Notes under the pieces: generated by a model
Told to the model about the DNA's origin: nothing
The model's database searches: none
Seen by the model: the letters and a program-made list of their open reading frames with translations, nothing else
Made by a program: the position numbers and the translations under genes
Shown: in pieces, positions 28,805-34,726 of the stretch
How positions within the stretch are numbered: position 1 is the first letter of the stretch
Layout of the letters: every line of letters starts with the position of its first letter
Source of the DNA: Candidatus Nitrosopumilus sp.
Lineage (GTDB): Archaea; Thermoproteota; Nitrososphaeria; Nitrososphaerales; Nitrososphaeraceae
Assembly (NCBI GenBank): GCA_013694585.1
Contig: JACDCB010000123.1
Span: 1-34,726, forward strand
Reading direction: 5' to 3'
DNA: 34,726 nt

Positions 28805-29496
28805 GCTTGTTTGGAATTTATCCTGGATAGCTCTTTGGATGATTCTTCGATATCTTTGTGGGAATCAATTGATTTCCAGAATGATTTTTCAAATTTCTTT
28901 GCTTTTAATTTTTGTTCGTTTGCCATGGCAGGCAGTGCTGTTGTTTCAATGTTTCCTTTATCGGGTAGGAAGTCGAAAATTTCTTGGTTAAAAAAATAAA
29001 TACCCGCATTGATCCATTTATCGATTATATTCGGTTTTTCTTTGAATCCAGTCACAAATTGCTGGTCATTAAAATCTACAATCCCAAAAGGGCTTTTTAA
29101 CGGAACCACTGCTATAGAGTTATAATCGTTCTTGTGAGATAGGATATTAAAATCTATGTTGGTTAATATATCGCCATTGATCATGAAGAAGCCATTTTTT
29201 TCATCCTTTAGAAGCGCTTGTGTGTTTTTCAGAGCGCCGCCGGTACCTAGTGGTTCCTCTTCTACCATATAGGCAACTTTGACCTTGAACTTGTTTCCAC
29301 TCGCAATATGATTTATGATTTGCTCCTTCAAATAGCCGACACAAATGATAATTTCTGTTATGTTATTTTTAGACAATAGCTTTATTTGCCACTCGATAAT
29401 GGGCTTACCTAGGATTTCTATCATCGGTTTCGGGCGGTTATCTGTGATCGGTTTAAGCCTTTTACCAAATCCCCCCGCTAATATTACTCCTTTCAA
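28801..29496 (-). CDS. sugar-phosphate nucleotidyltransferase
   Basis: MKGVILAGGFGKRLKPITDNRPKPMIEILGKPIIEWQI; MINGDILTN; EKPN. Confidence 0.92.
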   Translation of the reverse strand: MKGVILAGGFGKRLKPITDNRPKPMIEILGKPIIEWQIKLLSKNNITEIIICVGYLKEQIINHIASGNKFKVKVAYMVEEEPLGTGGALKNTQALLKDEKNGFFMINGDILTNIDFNILSHKNDYNSIAVVPLKSPFGIVDFNDQQFVTGFKEKPNIIDKWINAGIYFFNQEIFDFLPDKGNIETTALPAMANEQKLKAKKFEKSFWKSIDSHKDIEESSKELSRINSKQA

Positions 29497-29605
29497 AACA
29501 TATTAACTGATTTGATTTAAGATATATTTTTTCCTATTGTCGTCTTGAAAAAGGTTACCTATAACAGGAATTTACACTATACCTTGATAATTTGAATATA
29601 GTATC

Positions 29606-29650
29606 TACTATTATGATAGTGTTATTACTATTATGATAGTGTTATTACTA
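29606..29650. repeat. tandem direct repeat, 20-bp unit (TACTATTATGATAGTGTTAT), about 2.25 copies
   Basis: Exact 20-bp period read directly at 29606-29625, 29626-29645 and partial 29646-29650. Confidence 0.95.
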
Positions 29651-29664
29651 ACACAAAAGAAGAA

Positions 29665-29690
29665 TATTTCATAATTCGAATTATGAAATA
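29665..29690. repeat. 26-bp perfect palindrome TATTTCATAATTCGAATTATGAAATA
   Basis: Perfect 13+13 inverted repeat; near copy at the window right edge. Confidence 0.95.
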
Positions 29691-29705
29691 ATATTGAAAA
29701 AAGGA

Positions 29706-30887
29706 TTAATTTCTTAGAAATTTGGCAATATGATTTAATAGCTCAGAGATCTGATCTTGGCTATGATCTGAATTTAGAGATATTCTTAAGCGCGCTTCAT
29801 TTCTTTTGACAGTGGGATATCTTATGGCTTGGACGAAGAAATCTTGTTTTAATAATTCCTTCGAAACTGCTAAGGCTTTTTTTTCAGACCCAATTAACAG
29901 CGGAATAATAGGACTATTTTCGATTTTTCGACTGTTAATTTTTTGTTCATTAGCTATTTTATGAAAATGCTCGATATTTCTGTACAACTTAGTCTGGAGA
30001 ATCCCTCCCTTTGCTAATTGCATTGACATCATAGCTATTTCGGCCAAATAATCTGGAAGAGCAGAAGTGAAGATAAACGGTCTGGATTTATTAACTAAAT
30101 ATTCTTTTACCAACTTCGAACAGCTAACATAGCCTCCAAAGCAACCAAGTCCTTTACTCAGACTACTGGTATGAATATCTACCCTTTTGTTAACTCCAAA
30201 ATAACTCGGAGTTCCTCCAAAATCCGTTAACTTATTGTTACCAATAATAAAATCTCCATGTGAGTCGTCAACTATGAGTAAGCAATTATTTTCTGCTGAT
30301 ATCCTCGCAATTTCAGTTAAATCAGCCATATCGCCGTCCATGCTAAAGATTCCTTCAGTTATTATTATTTTTCTTTTGTCATCATACTTTTTTACAGTCT
30401 TTTCTAATTCAATCGTATCATTGTGAGGGAATCGCTGAATTTTACTGGGAGACAACTTGCAGCCATCTATTATGCTCGCATGATTTAATTCATCGCTAAA
30501 AATAATAGTTTCCTTATCAGAGATACATCCTAGGACTCCTAAATTTGCCATGAATCCTGTTGGAAAGAGCAATGATGAGGTAGTTTTCCTATGCTTTGAA
30601 AGAGCTTTCTCTAGGCCTTCTATGCTTTCTGTATTTCCGCTAATTAATCTCGAGCTACATTGTGAAATTCTTGTAGTATGTAGATTCTGTAACTTTTTTA
30701 CTAAAAATTTGTTCCTAGATAAACCAAGATAGTCATTTGATGAAAAATTCAATACAGAAGACGCATGGGTTCCTTTTCCTGACTCTAGGATATCTTCAAC
30801 AGTTCGGAGCTCTCTATAAAGATGTTCCTTTCTTAAATCTCGTAACTTGTCTTGAAAATATAGTGAATTACTTTTGTTTAAGCCCAA
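29706..30887 (-). CDS. bioF: 8-amino-7-oxononanoate synthase
   Basis: FSSNDYLGLSRN, SSLLFPTGFMANLGVL, FSDELNHASIIDGCKLS, DDSHGDFIIG, SSLSKGLGCFGGYV (PLP Lys) motifs; adjacent to bioB. Confidence 0.93.
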   Translation of the reverse strand: MGLNKSNSLYFQDKLRDLRKEHLYRELRTVEDILESGKGTHASSVLNFSSNDYLGLSRNKFLVKKLQNLHTTRISQCSSRLISGNTESIEGLEKALSKHRKTTSSLLFPTGFMANLGVLGCISDKETIIFSDELNHASIIDGCKLSPSKIQRFPHNDTIELEKTVKKYDDKRKIIITEGIFSMDGDMADLTEIARISAENNCLLIVDDSHGDFIIGNNKLTDFGGTPSYFGVNKRVDIHTSSLSKGLGCFGGYVSCSKLVKEYLVNKSRPFIFTSALPDYLAEIAMMSMQLAKGGILQTKLYRNIEHFHKIANEQKINSRKIENSPIIPLLIGSEKKALAVSKELLKQDFFVQAIRYPTVKRNEARLRISLNSDHSQDQISELLNHIAKFLRN

Positions 30888-31848
30888 TCTCTTTTAGCAT
30901 TCTAATGTCATCAAGAGGTTTATTTCCTTTTGTAGTCAAGTATCCCCCACTAATAATTCCATTAGCACCTGCTTTTAGTACTTTCTTATCATTCTTTTTT
31001 AAATGAACTTCTCTCCCTCCTGCAATTTTTAAAATGGTTTTAGGCATGAGAAAGCGAAATGTTGCAATTGTCCTAATTATTTCCTCTTCAGTCAGCGAAT
31101 ACTTGTTATAGAGTGGAGTGCCCTCTCTGCCTATTAACATGTTTATAGGGACTTCGTCAGGATTCAATGATTGTAAAGCGAAACCTAACTCTACTCTATG
31201 TTCGACGGATTCTCCCATACCAATAATTCCACCACTACACAACTCTAATCCCGCTTCTTTAACTATTTTAGCAGTATTAATCCTATCTTCGTAAGAATGG
31301 GTAGTACAAATCTGATCGAACAAACTTTTCGCCGTTTCTAAATTATGATTATATCTTTTAACTCCTAATCTCTTTAATATTATGGCCCTAGCTCTAGTCA
31401 TAAAACCCAAAGAGGTGTTAACATCTATGTCCAGCCTTTCTTTTATTAACTTTATAGTATTGCATATTTGAATAAAATCTTGTTCTGGGGGAGCCCGGTA
31501 AGCACAAACTATACAAAAACTATTTGCCCCATTTTCCTTTGCTGATTCAGCTTGTGCTAAAATCATCTCCGGGGTCAATAGGGGATATTTTTCGATTTTG
31601 GTGGTATTAAACGTCGATTGAGAGCAAAAAGAACAATCTTCTGGGCATCTGCCAGATTTTGCATTAACTAGGGTTTCAACATCAACTTTGTCGCCCCCGA
31701 ATTTCAATGTAATTTGATTTGCACAATCAGCAAGGAAATCAAGATCATTAGAATTAATTAATTTCATTGCATCCTGAAAATTAATTGGTTTATCTGATAA
31801 AACGTTAAACATTTTTTCATAAATAAAGTCCTTATTCAAATTGCTCAT
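30868..31848 (-). CDS. bioB: biotin synthase (radical SAM)
   Basis: NAKSGRCPEDCSFCSQS radical-SAM CxxxCxxC; RYNHNLETAKSLFDQICTTHSYEDRINT; GGIIGMGES. Confidence 0.97.
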   Translation of the reverse strand: MSNLNKDFIYEKMFNVLSDKPINFQDAMKLINSNDLDFLADCANQITLKFGGDKVDVETLVNAKSGRCPEDCSFCSQSTFNTTKIEKYPLLTPEMILAQAESAKENGANSFCIVCAYRAPPEQDFIQICNTIKLIKERLDIDVNTSLGFMTRARAIILKRLGVKRYNHNLETAKSLFDQICTTHSYEDRINTAKIVKEAGLELCSGGIIGMGESVEHRVELGFALQSLNPDEVPINMLIGREGTPLYNKYSLTEEEIIRTIATFRFLMPKTILKIAGGREVHLKKNDKKVLKAGANGIISGGYLTTKGNKPLDDIRMLKEIGLKQK

Positions 31849-31956
31849 TAGATAATTCTTTTTCTATAATAACTTCCTTATATTAGTATTTTAGAATATC
31901 CATATAGGTCTGTCAAAAGCGGAATTCGTCTGAATTGTAGTAATAATGATTCGTCT

Positions 31957-32004
31957 AAAAAAGGACCGGTTTTCATACCGTCTTAGAACCAGACCGGTTT
32001 TTTT
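31957..32004. repeat. imperfect inverted repeat (AAAAAA-GG-ACCGGT ... ACCGGTTTTTTT)
   Basis: Two ACCGGT arms with flanking A6/T7 tracts in the bioB/recombinase divergent spacer; loop about 22 nt. Confidence 0.75.
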
Positions 32005-32025
32005 ACTCTAGTTTTTTGGGTTTTT

Positions 32026-32060
32026 GTATTAATTTTTTTTAATACTTGCTCGTATTAATT
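32026..32060. repeat. GTATTAA inverted/direct repeat cluster upstream of the recombinase
   Basis: GTATTAA-TTTTTT-TTAATAC perfect inverted repeat (32026-32045) followed by a third GTATTAATT at 32052-32060. Confidence 0.85.
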
Positions 32061-32099
32061 TGACTACCTTTTTTTTACTCTCAATTTTGTATCGTCTTT

Positions 32100-32696
32100 A
32101 TGAAATATGCGTTTGCTTACTTACGAGTAAGTACGGAAGAACAAACTGTATTGAATCAGAAAATAGCAATGCAAGGGTGGGCTCAGTCACATGATTTTCA
32201 GATCTTGGATTATTTCGAGGACTCTTCAATTAGCGGAAAAACAGCGGCAATTGGCCGAAAGGGATTCCAAGAACTATTAAAAATAGTAGCATTAGAATCT
32301 GTCGATGCAGTTTTGGTCTACGAACTATCAAGGGTGGGTCGTACTTTCTGGGATACCCTAGAAGCTATTAAGGCTATTGAACAGTATTCCCCCTTAATCT
32401 CATGCTCTCCCAGAGAGACTTTTCTTCAAACAACTGAACCAAGCATCAGAAAGCTTATGCTGGGCATTTTGACATGGGTCGCAGAACGCGAAAGAGAGCT
32501 ATTAGTTCAAAGAACCAAAGACGGCATTATCAGAGCTAAATCGGTGGGAAAACATATAGGAAGGCCTAAAAAAGAATTGAATACTTCTGACTTAATTAGT
32601 CACCTTTCTCAAAATAAATCTAAATTAAGAATTGCGAAGGAATTAGGAGTTTCTAAAGCAACACTGTATAAAAATTTAAGAAAGCTTGCCCACTAA
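32100..32696 (+). CDS. serine recombinase (resolvase/invertase family) with C-terminal HTH
   Basis: FAYLRVSTEEQTVLNQ catalytic Ser region, VLVYELSRVGRTFWDTLE, RTKDGIIRAKSVGKHIGRPKK, HTH LRIAKELGVSKATLYKNLRK. Confidence 0.93.
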   Translation: MKYAFAYLRVSTEEQTVLNQKIAMQGWAQSHDFQILDYFEDSSISGKTAAIGRKGFQELLKIVALESVDAVLVYELSRVGRTFWDTLEAIKAIEQYSPLISCSPRETFLQTTEPSIRKLMLGILTWVAERERELLVQRTKDGIIRAKSVGKHIGRPKKELNTSDLISHLSQNKSKLRIAKELGVSKATLYKNLRKLAH

Positions 32697-34024
32697 CTAA
32701 CATTTCTTTTGTTAATATCTAAAACAATCTCCAATTGAGTATCCATTATTTTATTTAGAGAATGTGAGTCTATGGCTAAAGGCGGTATAACTATCATTGT
32801 AGCTCCTAGAGATCTCAGTAGGACCCCCCTCTTGAGTGATTCTCTCATAACAAAATAGTTAATGGGAATTTTATCCACAATGGTAATGGGTTTACCATTC
32901 ACTGCAAGTTCAAATCCAGCTAATAATCCTTTCGCTCTGATATTTTGTACAATTGGAATGGATTGAAATTCTTGCAACCTCTTCCTAAGTTGTTTGCTAT
33001 TTGATTTGATCTTGCCCAGCAGATTATTTTCTTTGTACATTTTTAGATTTTCAATAACAGCAGTGCAACCAATAGGATGTCCAGCATAAGTGTGACCGTG
33101 AAATAGGTGTTTTTGATCTCCTAAAGCGCCAGAAAATTGTTGGAATATTTTTTTGGAAGTTAATGTGAGGGCTAACGGAAAATAACCACCCGTGATTGCT
33201 TTACCAAAACATGCTATGTCGGGAACGCTTTCTTGGGCTACGTATTCTATCATATTTCCAAGTCGTCCAAACCCCGTTGCAATTTCATCTAAAATAAACA
33301 AGATGTTATGCTTTTTGCACATTTCTTTTATTCTGTTTTGATAATTAGTTGGGTAAATATTGACGCCTCCAGCCAATTGAGCACCGCTCTCCATTATTAG
33401 TGCAGCAGTTTTATCGGCATTTTTTTCAATTATCTTCTCTGTCTTTTCTAACAATAGATTTAACTTTTCTGAATTAACTATTCCATTTAGGGTTACCCTT
33501 TTAGGACTCGGAATTACATGACATTTCAATAACAACCTTTTATAACTCTTAAAGTATTTGTCAACATAACCTACCGACATCGCTCCAATAGTATCACCGT
33601 GGTAACCATCAGCAATTGACAAAAATGAAGTTTTCTTCATATTCCCTTGGTTACTCCAATATTGTAAAGCAATTTTTAGAGCAGCTTCTATAGCAGAAGA
33701 ACCATTATCCGTGAAAAACACTTTGTTCAGGCCCTTCGTCAATTTTAAGAATTCATTTGAAAGCTCGATTGATTTATCATTTCCTAATCCAAAAATAGTT
33801 GAGTGTGGTATTTGTTTAATTTGGTTGATCATTGCAATCGTAATCCGATTACTATTAAATCCCCAAACATTGCACCACATATTGGAAATTCCGTCAAGGT
33901 ATTTGTTACCATCATTATCATAAAAATAAAAGTCTCTTCCCGATCTGATAACTCTCCTCTTGAGATATTTGGTGTAATCATGCATTTGTGTATAAGGATA
34001 CCATATGTTGTCACTTTTTGACAA
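32693..34024 (-). CDS. bioA: adenosylmethionine-8-amino-7-oxononanoate aminotransferase
   Basis: WYPYTQMHDY, DGISNMWCNVWGF, DGYHGDTIGAMSVGY, LDEIATGFGRLG, KAITGGYFPLALTLTS, HGHTYAGHPIGC motifs. Confidence 0.95.
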   Translation of the reverse strand: MSKSDNIWYPYTQMHDYTKYLKRRVIRSGRDFYFYDNDGNKYLDGISNMWCNVWGFNSNRITIAMINQIKQIPHSTIFGLGNDKSIELSNEFLKLTKGLNKVFFTDNGSSAIEAALKIALQYWSNQGNMKKTSFLSIADGYHGDTIGAMSVGYVDKYFKSYKRLLLKCHVIPSPKRVTLNGIVNSEKLNLLLEKTEKIIEKNADKTAALIMESGAQLAGGVNIYPTNYQNRIKEMCKKHNILFILDEIATGFGRLGNMIEYVAQESVPDIACFGKAITGGYFPLALTLTSKKIFQQFSGALGDQKHLFHGHTYAGHPIGCTAVIENLKMYKENNLLGKIKSNSKQLRKRLQEFQSIPIVQNIRAKGLLAGFELAVNGKPITIVDKIPINYFVMRESLKRGVLLRSLGATMIVIPPLAIDSHSLNKIMDTQLEIVLDINKRNVS

Positions 34025-34121
34025 ATATAGATAACCTATCCTTGTGTTGATTAATAAATTCTTTATCTTTCTATTCTTGAAATATATATTGATAGTCTGT
34101 TAATGTAAACTGCTAACCTAA

Positions 34122-34685
34122 ATGGATGTAAAGGAATTATTATACTCCGAAATCGATCAACTTGGTATAGATTTTATCAAAACAAAAATTAAAAATAACA
34201 TTCTGAACTCAGAGTACATAATCAAACAAATATTTGAAGAATGTGCTAAATCAAGAGGTGCTCAGAATCTATCTCCTTCTGATTATATCTCCTTAGCTGA
34301 AGCTTTGATGCATTACTTACTTGCAATTACTATAACACCGTCACAGAGGAAAATTAATATAAATAAAACTGAAGTCAGCATTCTTGTTCCGGGTGCCAGC
34401 GGTTTAAAAAATGGTGGAGATAAAGTGCTAATTATTCAATTTCTAAAGGGAGGTAAAGTTGAATATGAGCATACTGTCAGCGATTTGTTAAAAATACAAC
34501 CAACTCTCGATAATATATGGTTAGTCTCATACTGCCCTGTAATAACCCTATTCCCGCTGAAAAATTTTGTTATTAATAGTGCGTCAAATGGAACAAAAAA
34601 GCTTGCACAACCATTTTCACAATTGATGATTCAAATAAATGACTTTCTCGATCGGATTAATTATTCCGGTTTTCGCATTCTCTAA
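34122..34685 (+). CDS. hypothetical protein
   Basis: 187-aa intact ORF, divergent from bioA; no motif recognised. Confidence 0.55.
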   Translation: MDVKELLYSEIDQLGIDFIKTKIKNNILNSEYIIKQIFEECAKSRGAQNLSPSDYISLAEALMHYLLAITITPSQRKININKTEVSILVPGASGLKNGGDKVLIIQFLKGGKVEYEHTVSDLLKIQPTLDNIWLVSYCPVITLFPLKNFVINSASNGTKKLAQPFSQLMIQINDFLDRINYSGFRIL

Positions 34686-34700
34686 GACAGGTATCTATTG

Positions 34701-34726
34701 ATATTTCATAATTCGAATTTTGAAAT
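34701..34726. repeat. near copy of the 26-bp palindrome (ATATTTCATAATTCGAATTTTGAAAT)
   Basis: 25/26 identity to 29664-29689; ends exactly at the window edge. Confidence 0.9.

Noticed and set aside
28725-28999. Plus-strand ORFs of 88 and 62 aa
   Set aside because: Antisense to the LLM oxidoreductase and nucleotidyltransferase genes.
29606-29650. Possible CRISPR-like array
   Set aside because: The repeat is contiguous (20-bp tandem, no spacers), only about two copies, and no cas genes nearby.

Overview
AT-rich archaeal chromosome segment. Ribosomal-protein and proteasome sequences, gene order and the many TTG starts point to an ammonia-oxidising Thaumarchaeota (Nitrososphaerales/Nitrosocosmicus-like); this placement is inferred and no search was run. 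Most of the window is housekeeping: a DHH phosphoesterase, a dual-specificity phosphatase, an HtrA-like protease, a UbiD decarboxylase, a Dps-like ferritin, DnaJ, HIT, GT2, IlvD, PurC and the proteasome alpha subunit. A redoxin/SPOUT pair then leads into an S10/spc-type ribosomal-protein operon (uL3 to uL6). That operon lacks uL2 at its usual position and stops after uL6. It is followed by a tRNA-Asn(GTT) that appears to carry a 29-nt intron at non-canonical position 27/28, with a readable bulge-helix-bulge-like fold. The right-hand 9 kb holds a minus-strand nucleotidyltransferase-LLM-thiolase-DUF35 operon and a biotin locus (bioF, bioB, bioA). A lone serine recombinase lies between bioB and bioA. 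The biotin/recombinase block is bracketed by two near-identical 26-bp palindrome-like sites with 12-bp half-sites around a 2-bp core, the second at the exact right edge of the window. The best candidates for something undescribed are this palindrome/recombinase arrangement, the tRNA intron, and a small Met-rich exported peptide. No CRISPR array or rRNA gene was seen.
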